Shown here piece by piece: positions 25,515 to 33,041 of a stretch of 34,993 bases of DNA. The DNA is from Pseudooctadecabacter sp. GTDB taxonomy: Bacteria; Pseudomonadota; Alphaproteobacteria; Rhodobacterales; Rhodobacteraceae. A model generated the notes under the pieces. It ran no database searches, was not told the DNA's origin, and saw only the letters and a program-made list of their open reading frames with translations. Location: positions 128,238 through 163,230 of the forward strand of contig NZ_JAHDGE010000003.1 in assembly GCF_020627745.1 (NCBI RefSeq). The letters run 5' to 3'. The position numbers and the translations under genes were made by a program. Every line of letters begins with the position of its first letter. The first letter of the stretch is position 1.

Positions 25515-28195
25515 TCTCGTTCAACCTGCTGGTCCTCGTCTCGCTTGGCTATGTGGTGTTCCTGTTTCTGGTGGCGTTCTACGCCGAACGGCGCGCCGCG
25601 CGGGGGCAATCGGGCTGGCTGCGGTCGTCGTCGATCTACACCCTGTCGCTGAGCATTTATTGCACCGCGTGGACGTTCTACGGTGCTGTGGGCTATGCTG
25701 CGCGGTCCGGGCTGGAGTTTCTGACGATCTATCTGGGGCCGACGCTGGTGATGATCGGCTGGTGGTGGCTGTTGCGCAAACTGGTGCGCATCGGGCGGTC
25801 CCAACGTCTGACATCCATTGCGGATTTGATTTCCTCGCGGTTTGGCAAATCCACGGTGCTGGGCGGCATGGTCACGGTTTTGGCCATCGTCGGCACCACC
25901 CCCTACATTGCTTTGCAGCTGCAATCCGTCACCCAATCTATCGGCGTCTTCGCCGCCGGGTCCGGTGAGGTGTGGGAGGCGAGCGATTTCAACGGGGCTG
26001 CCATGTGGGTGGCCATCGGGCTGGCGGTGTTCACGGTGCTGTTCGGCACGCGCAATCTGGACGCCAACGAACGTCACCACGGGATCGTGCTGGCCATTGC
26101 GGTGGAATCAGTGGTGAAACTGGTGGCCCTGCTGGCTGTCGGCGTCTTCGTGGTTTGGGGCATCGCGGGGGGGATCGGCCCGACACTGGCGCTGATCGAC
26201 GCCTCGCCACAGGCCACATGGGCACCGCAGCCCAGCCGCTGGGTCGGGCTGATCTTTGTATCGGGTGCTGCGTTCTTGTGCCTGCCACGCATGTTTCAGG
26301 TGCTGGTGGTCGAGAATTCGGACGAAAGGCATCTGAGCACGGCAGGCTGGGCCTTTCCGGCGTACCTTTTGTTGATGAGCCTGTTTGTCGTGCCGATTGC
26401 TGTCGTGGGGCTGGACATAATGCCCGAAGGGGCCAACCCCGATCTGTTTGTCGTGACGCTCCCCTTGATGCAGGGGCGCGAAGGGCTGGCGATCTTGGCC
26501 TTTCTGGGGGGCTTTTCATCGGCCACCTCCATGGTGATCGTGGCGACGCTGGCGCTGGCCACGATGGTCAGCAACCACATCGTGGTGCCCAGCTGGCTGA
26601 ATTCCCGCACGCCGGGGGCGATGGTGTCAGGCGATGTGCGCGATGTTGTCGTGGTGTCGCGGCGGGTGTCCATCGCGGTGATCATGGCGCTTGGCTATAT
26701 CTACTTCCGTCTGTCGGGCGGCGGTACGGCGCTGGCGGCCATTGGTTTGGTGTCCTTTGCGGGGGTTATTCAGGTGTTGCCCGCCATGGTGGGCGGTGTC
26801 GTTTGGCGCGGGGCCAACCGTTGGGGCGCGGGGGCGGGCCTGTCGGTGGGCTTTCTGGTCTGGGGCTGGACGCAGTTTCTGCCCAGCTTTGGCGTGGATG
26901 CCGCGCTAAGCCGCGCAGTGTTTGATGTGGGGCCCTTTGGCATCGGCTGGTTGCGGCCACTGGCGCTCTTTGGCATCGAGGGGATGGACCCGCTGGTCCA
27001 CGCGGTGTTCTGGTCGATGTTTCTGAACACCGGCGCCTTTGTTGTGGTGTCGATCCTGACCTTCCCCAACCCGTTGGAGCGGCTGCAGGGCGCACAATTC
27101 GTCAACGTCTTCGACTATTCCAGCGGTGCGCGCACATGGTCGCAATCGGCCGCGCAGGCCGAAGACCTGCTGGTCATGGCGCAGCGCATCCTGGGCGGGG
27201 CGGAGGCGCAGGGGCTGTTTCAGGCCGAGGCGCAGGCGCAGGGCAAGGCCGGATTTTTGCCGGACGTGACGCCGGAATTTATCGGCAAGCTGGAACGCGA
27301 ATTGTCCGGGTCCGTGGGGGCCGCAACGGCCCACGCCATGATCGGCCAGTTGACCGAGGGGCAGATGGTCAGCGTCGATGACCTGATCGCGGTGGCCGAT
27401 GAAACCGCGCAGATCATGGAATATTCCAACCGGCTTGAGGCCAAATCCGCCGAACAGGAGCGCACCGCGCGCGCTCTGCAAGAGGCCAACGACAAGCTGA
27501 CAGCGGTGTCGATACAAAAGGATGCGTTTCTCAGCCAGATCAGCCATGAATTGCGCACGCCCATGACGTCGATCCGGTCGTTTTCCGACATTCTGCGGGA
27601 CGGAGAGGTTGAGGACGATGCCCGCAAACGCTTTGCCGGCATCATTCATGACGAAACGAACCGTCTGACACGGCTGCTGGATGATTTGCTGGATCTGGGC
27701 GTGCTGGAAAGCGGGCAGGTTCAGTTGAACATGGGCAGCGGCACGCTTGAGGATATTCTGGACCGCGCGGTGATGGCATCCGGCGTGGATCAGGACGCGC
27801 TGACAATTTCGCGCAGGCGGCCCAACGAGGCCGTTGAGGTTTACACCGACACCGAACGACTGGCGCAGGTGTTCATCAACCTGATCAGCAATGCGGCAAA
27901 ATATGCGGTGGCCGAGACCCCGACGCTCAAGATCATCGTGCGCCAGCTAGGCGGGCGCAGAGTGGTGGATTTTGTTGACAACGGGCCGGGCATTCCGGCG
28001 GAAAGCCAGTCGATGATTTTCGAGAAATTCTCAAGGCTTGAGGACGAAGGCAAGGCGGGGGGTGCGGGGCTTGGCCTTGCGATTTGCCGCCAGATCATGG
28101 GCACATTGGGCGGCGATGTGACCTATGTGCCGGCACAGGGCGGGGCTGCGTTTCGCGTGACCTTGCCGGAGGCGCAAAGCCTTGCGGCGCAATAG
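25511..28195 (+). CDS. SLC5-STAC sensor histidine kinase (CrbS/CbrA type)
   Basis: This 894-residue protein has an N-terminal sodium:solute symporter domain (about 1-510, some 12-13 helices, starting SFNLLVLVSLGYVVFLFLV and including SIYCTAWTFYGAVGYAARSG), a STAC domain (about 545-625, AEDLLVMAQRILGG), a coiled-coil linker, a HisKA domain with phosphoacceptor H679 in SQISHELRTPMTSIRSF, and a HATPase_c domain with FINLISNAAKYAV, VDNGPGIP and GAGLGLAICRQ. No PAS domain is evident. SLC5-STAC kinases include CrbS, which controls acs in Vibrio and Pseudomonas, and CbrA. With acs in the same locus, acetate-linked sensing is a strong inference. The cognate receiver is likely the one at 24829-25203. 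Confidence 0.93.
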   Translation: MISFNLLVLVSLGYVVFLFLVAFYAERRAARGQSGWLRSSSIYTLSLSIYCTAWTFYGAVGYAARSGLEFLTIYLGPTLVMIGWWWLLRKLVRIGRSQRLTSIADLISSRFGKSTVLGGMVTVLAIVGTTPYIALQLQSVTQSIGVFAAGSGEVWEASDFNGAAMWVAIGLAVFTVLFGTRNLDANERHHGIVLAIAVESVVKLVALLAVGVFVVWGIAGGIGPTLALIDASPQATWAPQPSRWVGLIFVSGAAFLCLPRMFQVLVVENSDERHLSTAGWAFPAYLLLMSLFVVPIAVVGLDIMPEGANPDLFVVTLPLMQGREGLAILAFLGGFSSATSMVIVATLALATMVSNHIVVPSWLNSRTPGAMVSGDVRDVVVVSRRVSIAVIMALGYIYFRLSGGGTALAAIGLVSFAGVIQVLPAMVGGVVWRGANRWGAGAGLSVGFLVWGWTQFLPSFGVDAALSRAVFDVGPFGIGWLRPLALFGIEGMDPLVHAVFWSMFLNTGAFVVVSILTFPNPLERLQGAQFVNVFDYSSGARTWSQSAAQAEDLLVMAQRILGGAEAQGLFQAEAQAQGKAGFLPDVTPEFIGKLERELSGSVGAATAHAMIGQLTEGQMVSVDDLIAVADETAQIMEYSNRLEAKSAEQERTARALQEANDKLTAVSIQKDAFLSQISHELRTPMTSIRSFSDILRDGEVEDDARKRFAGIIHDETNRLTRLLDDLLDLGVLESGQVQLNMGSGTLEDILDRAVMASGVDQDALTISRRRPNEAVEVYTDTERLAQVFINLISNAAKYAVAETPTLKIIVRQLGGRRVVDFVDNGPGIPAESQSMIFEKFSRLEDEGKAGGAGLGLAICRQIMGTLGGDVTYVPAQGGAAFRVTLPEAQSLAAQ

Positions 28196-28265
28196 CCGCA
28201 TTAATGGGATCGTAAGATGTGCGCCCTAGTCATGGCAGCATGAGCAGCGTTCCGGACCCCGCAAC

Positions 28266-29300
28266 ATGACCGCTATGAACCCCGTTCTGGCCCGAAAAAT
28301 GGGGCTTGAGGCACCGCCTGCGGCCGCTGTGGCGGACCCTGCGTCCCCCTTGCGGCTGATGCGGCGTGCGGTGTCGCGTGCAGCCGACCAGGCGTTGTCG
28401 CTGTCGGCCACTGTCCACGACATCGTTGAGGACAGGTGCGAGGTGGAAGAGATGATCGAGGACGGGCCTGACGGCTGGGTGGTGCTGGGCCTGCGCGACG
28501 GGTCCAATGCCGGGCTGACGGGTCTGATGCTGATTGATCCGGTCGTGCGGCAGGCGTTGGTGGATATGCAGACGATGGGCCGCCTGATGCCGGTCATGGC
28601 CGAACAGCGGCGCGTCACGCGCACGGATGCCGCACTGATGCTGCCGCTGGCGGAAGACATGCTGCGCCAGTTGGCGGAGGTCGGGTTCGGGGCCGGACGG
28701 GTGGATATGGTGGACCTTGACGTGGCCCCGATCGACGATCTGCGCACTGCAGGGCTGGTGATGGTGCAGGGCAGTTATCTGCGCTGGCGGGTGGCGGTGC
28801 ACATCGGGAGTGAGGCTGTCGCGGGCGACATCATACTGGCCCTGCGCCTGCCCAAGATCGAAGGGGACGGCACGGGCGAGGGACAGGACGGCTGGCATCG
28901 CGCGTTGCGCGCATCGGTGTGCGAGGCCGAGGCCGATCTGGATGCCGTGCTGTGCCGGATGCGCATGCCCATGGACCGGATCGAGGCGTTCGAGGTCGGG
29001 CAGGTGCTGCCCATGGCGGGGACAACGGTGGGGTCTGTGACGCTGACCGGACCGGATGGCAGTGCGGTGGCCGTGGCGCGGCTGGGACAGATGGCCGGCA
29101 AAAGGGCGGTGCGGCTGCAGCAACCGACCCTGACCATGGACGACGACATGGGCATTCGACCACCGGTGCCGCCGACGGTCCCGACGCAGGCCGCGCTGCC
29201 CGACAGCGGGGCGCGGGTCATCCCCGACACCGGTAAGGATGAACCCGAAACCGGTGCGCAAGCGCCGGACCCGACGGGATCAGACCGTACCTTGCCCTAA
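28266..29300 (+). CDS. FliM/FliN-family (SpoA domain) motor-switch-like protein
   Basis: This 344-residue protein has an N-terminal region with no clear fold, a middle region, and a SpoA domain of the FliM/FliN type at about 215-285 (ALRASVCEAEADLDAVLCRM, then IEAFEVGQVLPMAG and MAGKRAVRLQ). The tail (about 290-344) is Pro/Asp-rich and probably disordered. SpoA proteins form the flagellar C-ring or the type III secretion sorting platform. No flagellar genes are in the window. It follows the SLC5 kinase by 70 bases on the same strand. Its 3' end overlaps the convergent next gene by four bases. The start at 28266 has no strong ribosome-binding site; M at 28275 is an alternative. Confidence 0.78.
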   Translation: MTAMNPVLARKMGLEAPPAAAVADPASPLRLMRRAVSRAADQALSLSATVHDIVEDRCEVEEMIEDGPDGWVVLGLRDGSNAGLTGLMLIDPVVRQALVDMQTMGRLMPVMAEQRRVTRTDAALMLPLAEDMLRQLAEVGFGAGRVDMVDLDVAPIDDLRTAGLVMVQGSYLRWRVAVHIGSEAVAGDIILALRLPKIEGDGTGEGQDGWHRALRASVCEAEADLDAVLCRMRMPMDRIEAFEVGQVLPMAGTTVGSVTLTGPDGSAVAVARLGQMAGKRAVRLQQPTLTMDDDMGIRPPVPPTVPTQAALPDSGARVIPDTGKDEPETGAQAPDPTGSDRTLP

Positions 29301-29722
29301 CGCGTTGCCAGCGCCTGAAGCTGCGGGCGCATCATGGCAATGTCGTAGCCCTGTGCGGCAGCCGCGCCGATAATGTCATCGACAGGCTGGTGCCCCGCCT
29401 GACCCAGCGCCCAGACCAACGTCGAACGTGTGCCGGACGCGCAGTAGGCAAACACGGGGCCCGATGCCGCATCGCAGATGGTCTTTTGCTGTTCGGCCAG
29501 TTCAGTCCCGAGGGTCGCATGGGTGATGGGCAGGGCCACATAGGCCAGCCCTGCGGCTTTCGCGGCCTCGGCCATGACATCGGTTTGGTGGGAGGGGGGG
29601 ATCTCCTCGCACGGGCGGTTGTTGATCAGGGTGGTGTACCCCGCAGCCGCAATCGCGGCCACGTCTTCGGGGTTGATTTGCGGGGACACGGTGTAGCGGT
29701 CTGTCAAAGGTCGAATATCCAT
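29297..29722 (-). CDS. TIGR01244/DUF442 phosphatase-like protein (sulfide-response type)
   Basis: This 141-residue protein matches the DUF442 family: PLTDRYTVSPQINPEDVAAI, TTLINNRPCEE, and the active-site loop FAYCASGTRSTLVW, which has the CX5R phosphatase pattern (CASGTRS). In BLH proteins this domain is fused to a persulfide dioxygenase; here it stands alone. It is transcribed away from an ArsR gene of the BigR/SqrR type 81 bases upstream, so sulfide or persulfide control is likely. The start at 29722 (MDIRPLTD) is chosen because upstream in-frame sequence is antisense to the ArsR gene. Confidence 0.9.
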   Translation of the reverse strand: MDIRPLTDRYTVSPQINPEDVAAIAAAGYTTLINNRPCEEIPPSHQTDVMAEAAKAAGLAYVALPITHATLGTELAEQQKTICDAASGPVFAYCASGTRSTLVWALGQAGHQPVDDIIGAAAAQGYDIAMMRPQLQALATR

Positions 29723-29803
29723 GGCTCCGGTTTTAGGGCCATGCGACGACGGGGTCCAGTGCCTGATCTTGATCCGCGGGCGGCTTCCGGTTAGGCCCTG
29801 TCC

Positions 29804-30136
29804 ATGGACAGCATGTTTACCAAAAAGGGGCTGACCCCGGCCGAAGCGGCGGAAGCGCTTGACGCCGCCGCACAGGAGGCCGCGCAGCTTTTGAAGATCA
29901 TGGCGAACCCCCAGCGGTTGCGCCTGTTGTGCCTGTTGCTGGAAGGCGACCGCAGTGTGGGTGAACTGGAACAGGCCGTGGGCGCCCCGCAGGCCTATGT
30001 GTCCAGCCAGTTGGCGCGGTTGCGCGCGGATGGTCTGGTCGAGGCTACGCGCCATGGCAGGTCTGTGCGGTACAAATTGTCCGATCCGCGCGTGACGCCG
30101 GTTCTGGAACGCCTTTATGAGGTGTTTTGCGCCTGA
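29804..30136 (+). CDS. ArsR-family regulator, BigR/SqrR persulfide-sensor type
   Basis: This 110-residue winged-helix protein has C43 in the RLLCLLLEGD segment and C109 in YEVFCA at the C-terminus, 66 residues apart. That matches the spacing of C41 and C107 in Rhodobacter SqrR, which form a tetrasulfide bridge on exposure to persulfide and release DNA. The recognition helix AYVSSQLARLRADGLV and wing RHGRSVRYKL are intact. It is divergent from the DUF442 gene, as BigR is linked to BLH. M4 is an alternative start. I see no ATTC-N8-GAAT-type operator in the intergenic region. Confidence 0.88.
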   Translation: MDSMFTKKGLTPAEAAEALDAAAQEAAQLLKIMANPQRLRLLCLLLEGDRSVGELEQAVGAPQAYVSSQLARLRADGLVEATRHGRSVRYKLSDPRVTPVLERLYEVFCA

Positions 30137-30240
30137 TCGGGGGACAGGTTCGAAGTTTGTCTTTCCCTTTCAGACCACTGCCGCCATTGTAGGCCATGGA
30201 ACGGGCCGCCGGTTTGGGGCGGAAATCAAAAGGTGACGAC

Positions 30241-31569
30241 ATGGCGCGGCGGGTGCGGTTTCGGGTTCTGGACGGAGTGGCCGTGGTCACGCTGGATGCG
30301 CCGCCGGTCAATGCCTTGTCACAGGACCTGCGGGCCGGACTATGGGCCGCCTTTCGCAAGGTTGCCCAAGAGGATCACATCAAAGGCGCGGTTCTGCTTG
30401 GGTCGGGGGCCCTGTTTTCGGCGGGGGCCGATATTTCGGAATTTGACACGGGGCCGGGTCAGCCCGACCTGTCGCAATTGTGTGCGCTGATCGAGGATTT
30501 GCCAAAACCGGTGGTCGTGGCGGCACAGGGGCAGGCCTTGGGCGGCGGGTTCGAATTGATGCTGGCGGCCCATTACCGGCTGGCCGCCCCCAAAGCACGC
30601 ATGGGCCTGCCGGAGGTGGCGCTGGGACTGGTGCCCGGGGCGGGCGGAACACAGCGGCTGCCCCGCCTGATCGGGGCTGAAAAAGCAATCCAGCTTATGG
30701 TTTCGACCAATGCGGTCGAGGCTGATGTGGCGCGTCGCATCGGACTGCTGGATGGCGTGGTCGAGGGCGATCTGGCCTCGGGTGCGGTGCGGTTTGCGCA
30801 AGGGTTGGTGGCACACGGCAGGGCACCCCGCCGGACCCGGGACGAGAGGGCGCGGATGGCCGATGCCGCAGCCCATTTCGCGGCGGTGGCCAAGGCGCGC
30901 ACGGCGCTGGCGGACAATCCGTTGCATGCACCGCAACGGGTCATTGATTGCGTCGAGGCCGCAGCGCTTTTGCCGTTTGAGGCAGGGCTTGCCTTCGAGG
31001 CGGACGCCTTCGACCGCTGTATGGCCCATCCGCAATCGGTGGCCCTGCGACATGTCTTTGTGGCGGAACGGCGGATTGACGACGCCTTGCTGGAACGCCA
31101 CGACGGCAGCTTCCGCACAGTGGACCCGATGGGGAAGGCGGCGGTCGCGCGGCTGCAAAAAGCGATGCGCGCCGCAGCGCAAACGCTGGTGGCCCAAGGC
31201 CTGAGCGAGGATGCCGTCGACGGTGCGATGGTGTCATACGGGTTTCGCAAGGGGCCGTTCGGGGGGCGCCACGCGGGGGCCGACGGCGCGCAGATCGCCC
31301 GCCGGATTGTCGCGGCGATGGTGGCGGAAGGCGGGGCCTGCGTGACGCAGGGTGCCGTCCAGCGGCCTGCGGACGTGGATGTTCTGGCGGTGCACGGGCT
31401 GGGCTTTCCGCGCCGCATGGGCGGGCCCATGCGCGCCGCCCAGACAGACGGGTTGATCGCCCTGCGCCGCGATATGCGGGATTGGGCAAAGGACAATGAT
31501 CTTTGGGCTGTGCCGGAGGTTCTGGACACTGCGATCAAACAGGCGTCGGGATTTGACGGGATCGGTTAG
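30241..31569 (+). CDS. Enoyl-CoA hydratase fused to 3-hydroxyacyl-CoA dehydrogenase C-terminal region (NAD domain absent)
   Basis: This 442-residue protein begins with an enoyl-CoA hydratase domain (about 1-185) with both catalytic glutamates, E105 in GGGFELMLAA and E125 in GLPEVALGL, 20 apart as in FadB. The linker ends at RHVFVAERR (270-278), the sequence that in multifunctional FadB proteins leads straight into the NAD-binding Rossmann domain. Here it passes directly into the C-terminal helical part (SYGFRKGPF, then DVLAVHGLGFPRRMGGPM). About 200-250 residues including the GxGxxG motif are missing, with no frameshift. It should hydrate enoyl-CoA but cannot be a standard dehydrogenase. Start at 30241 has AAGGTGA upstream. 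Confidence 0.87.
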   Translation: MARRVRFRVLDGVAVVTLDAPPVNALSQDLRAGLWAAFRKVAQEDHIKGAVLLGSGALFSAGADISEFDTGPGQPDLSQLCALIEDLPKPVVVAAQGQALGGGFELMLAAHYRLAAPKARMGLPEVALGLVPGAGGTQRLPRLIGAEKAIQLMVSTNAVEADVARRIGLLDGVVEGDLASGAVRFAQGLVAHGRAPRRTRDERARMADAAAHFAAVAKARTALADNPLHAPQRVIDCVEAAALLPFEAGLAFEADAFDRCMAHPQSVALRHVFVAERRIDDALLERHDGSFRTVDPMGKAAVARLQKAMRAAAQTLVAQGLSEDAVDGAMVSYGFRKGPFGGRHAGADGAQIARRIVAAMVAEGGACVTQGAVQRPADVDVLAVHGLGFPRRMGGPMRAAQTDGLIALRRDMRDWAKDNDLWAVPEVLDTAIKQASGFDGIG

Positions 31570-31580
31570 ACCTGCGCCTG

Positions 31581-31799
31581 TCAGGGGGCCAGCAGCACCC
31601 CGACAACCACACACATCAGACCCAGCACAGACACCAGAAACGCCCCGAGGTTCAGGGGCAGCACTTTCTGGATGCGCGCCTTCAGGTCGGCGTCATCGGT
31701 TGCTGCCTGCCGCGCGCGTCGCACCTTGACGATGCTCAGGATGATGCCGGCGATCCCGATAAGGGAGATGATCGCCCCGATGCCAATCAAGAGTTCCAT
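31581..31799 (-). CDS. Small two-helix membrane protein of unknown function
   Basis: This 72-residue protein (MELLIGIGAI start, AAAGG eight bases upstream) has two hydrophobic helices, about 2-22 and about 52-71, joined by a basic then mixed-charge loop (KVRRARQAATDDADLKARIQK). It would sit in the inner membrane with both ends on the same side. I do not recognise a family. It converges on the hydratase gene with an 11-base gap and is divergent from gapR. An in-frame start at 31847 would add 16 residues. Confidence 0.65.
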   Translation of the reverse strand: MELLIGIGAIISLIGIAGIILSIVKVRRARQAATDDADLKARIQKVLPLNLGAFLVSVLGLMCVVVGVLLAP

Positions 31800-31927
31800 G
31801 TCTGCGCCTTTCACCAGTCTGTCTGTCCCGTAACCCGACGGCGGCACGCACGCAACCGCTTGCCCCGCGCCAGACGTGGCGATAGGGAAGGGGCAACCCG
31901 ATTTGACCCTGATGAATGAGGCCCGAT

Positions 31928-32194
31928 ATGTCCGACACCACCGATCTTGGATCCGACAGCAGCTACCGCGTGACGGCAGATGAATTGCGCCAGTTTATCG
32001 AACGCATCGAACGTCTGGATGCGGAGAAAAAGGACATCGCAGAGCAGCAAAAGGAAGTGATGGCCGAGGCGAAGGGCCGTGGCTATGACACCAAGGTCAT
32101 GCGCAAGCTGATCGCCTTGCGCAAGCGCGACAGCAACGACATCGCCGAGGAAGAAGCGATTTTGGACATGTATAAGGAAGCCTTGGGGATGTAA
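31928..32194 (+). CDS. gapR: GapR-family DNA-binding protein (DUF2312)
   Basis: This 88-residue protein is nearly all helical and matches the DUF2312/UPF0335 family: ADELRQFIERIERLDAEKKD, EQQKEVMAEAKGRGYDTKVM and KLIALRKRD. Caulobacter GapR, of the same size, forms a ring around overtwisted AT-rich DNA ahead of replication and transcription and stimulates gyrase and topoisomerase IV. I chose MSDTTDLG at 31928 because GAGG lies six bases upstream; an in-frame M at 31916 would add four residues. Confidence 0.95.
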   Translation: MSDTTDLGSDSSYRVTADELRQFIERIERLDAEKKDIAEQQKEVMAEAKGRGYDTKVMRKLIALRKRDSNDIAEEEAILDMYKEALGM

Positions 32195-32206
32195 TCCCCG
32201 CTGCTG

Positions 32207-33028
32207 TCAAAGGGTCACGTGCCCTTTGATCAGAATGTTCGTATGCCCCCCGATGCGGATGCTTCCGTCCGGGGACGGGGTCACGAACACGCGGCCCGTG
32301 CGCCCGATTTGTGTGCCCTGGGCCACGCAATACGGCGCATCGGCCAGCCCCTTGTCTTGAAACCAGTGTGCAAGGGCCGCGTTGAGGGACCCCGTGATCG
32401 GATCCTCCTTGATCCCGAAAAGCATCCCGAACATCCGGACTTCGTAATCTGCGTCATGGTCGCGGGTCTGGGGCGCGATCAGTCCGACCGCAAGACGGTC
32501 TTGTTGTGATACCTTGTCGAGGTCGACAGACAGGACATCTTCGGCCTGCGCCAGTTGCAGGACATGCCATTCGGGGCCGTTGTTCAACACCGCGCTGTCT
32601 GTCACGCAGGCCGGATCAAGGCCGAATTGCGCAACGAGGCGATCGCGTTGCGCGGCGTCCATCGGGGTGATCCGGGTGGGCGGGGCGACGAAAGCGGGCA
32701 CCGATCCCGTCAGATCAATTTCAACGAGCCCGACGCCGCAGTTTTGCACGATCTTTCCATCGGTTGCAGGGGTGTGACCCGCCGCAAGCCAGCATTCAGC
32801 CGACCCCAAGGTGGGATGGCCGGCAAACAACATCTCGCGTCCGGGGGTGAAAATGCGCAGATCGTAGTCGGCGGCAGGATCACTGGGCGGGAAGATGAAT
32901 GTTGTTTCCGCAAGATTTGTCCAGCGCGCAAAGGTTTGCATCTGGTCATCCGTCAGACCGTGACCATCCAGAACCACAGCAAGTCCGTTGCCCCCCGTCG
33001 GACGGGTGCTGAAGACATCGCACTGCAT
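32207..33028 (-). CDS. PhzF-family isomerase-like protein
   Basis: This 273-residue protein has the PhzF fold features: CDVFSTRPTGGNGLAVV at the N-terminus, the family catalytic-glutamate site LAETTFIF, FTPGREMLFAGHPTLGSAEC, and the second-lobe ITGSLNAALAHWF. Most PhzF relatives outside phenazine clusters have unknown substrates, and no phenazine genes are near. I chose the ATG at 33028; a TTG at 33052 would extend into the upstream gene. No good ribosome-binding site is seen, so translation is probably coupled to the upstream gene, whose stop lies 13 bases before. Confidence 0.92.
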   Translation of the reverse strand: MQCDVFSTRPTGGNGLAVVLDGHGLTDDQMQTFARWTNLAETTFIFPPSDPAADYDLRIFTPGREMLFAGHPTLGSAECWLAAGHTPATDGKIVQNCGVGLVEIDLTGSVPAFVAPPTRITPMDAAQRDRLVAQFGLDPACVTDSAVLNNGPEWHVLQLAQAEDVLSVDLDKVSQQDRLAVGLIAPQTRDHDADYEVRMFGMLFGIKEDPITGSLNAALAHWFQDKGLADAPYCVAQGTQIGRTGRVFVTPSPDGSIRIGGHTNILIKGHVTL

Positions 33029-33041
33029 GAAGGGACGGGAT

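Noticed and set aside
28240..28269. Nine-codon leader ORF ending on the start codon of the SpoA gene
   Set aside because: Coupling by ATGA overlap is possible, but the tiny frame has no ribosome-binding site and could be chance.
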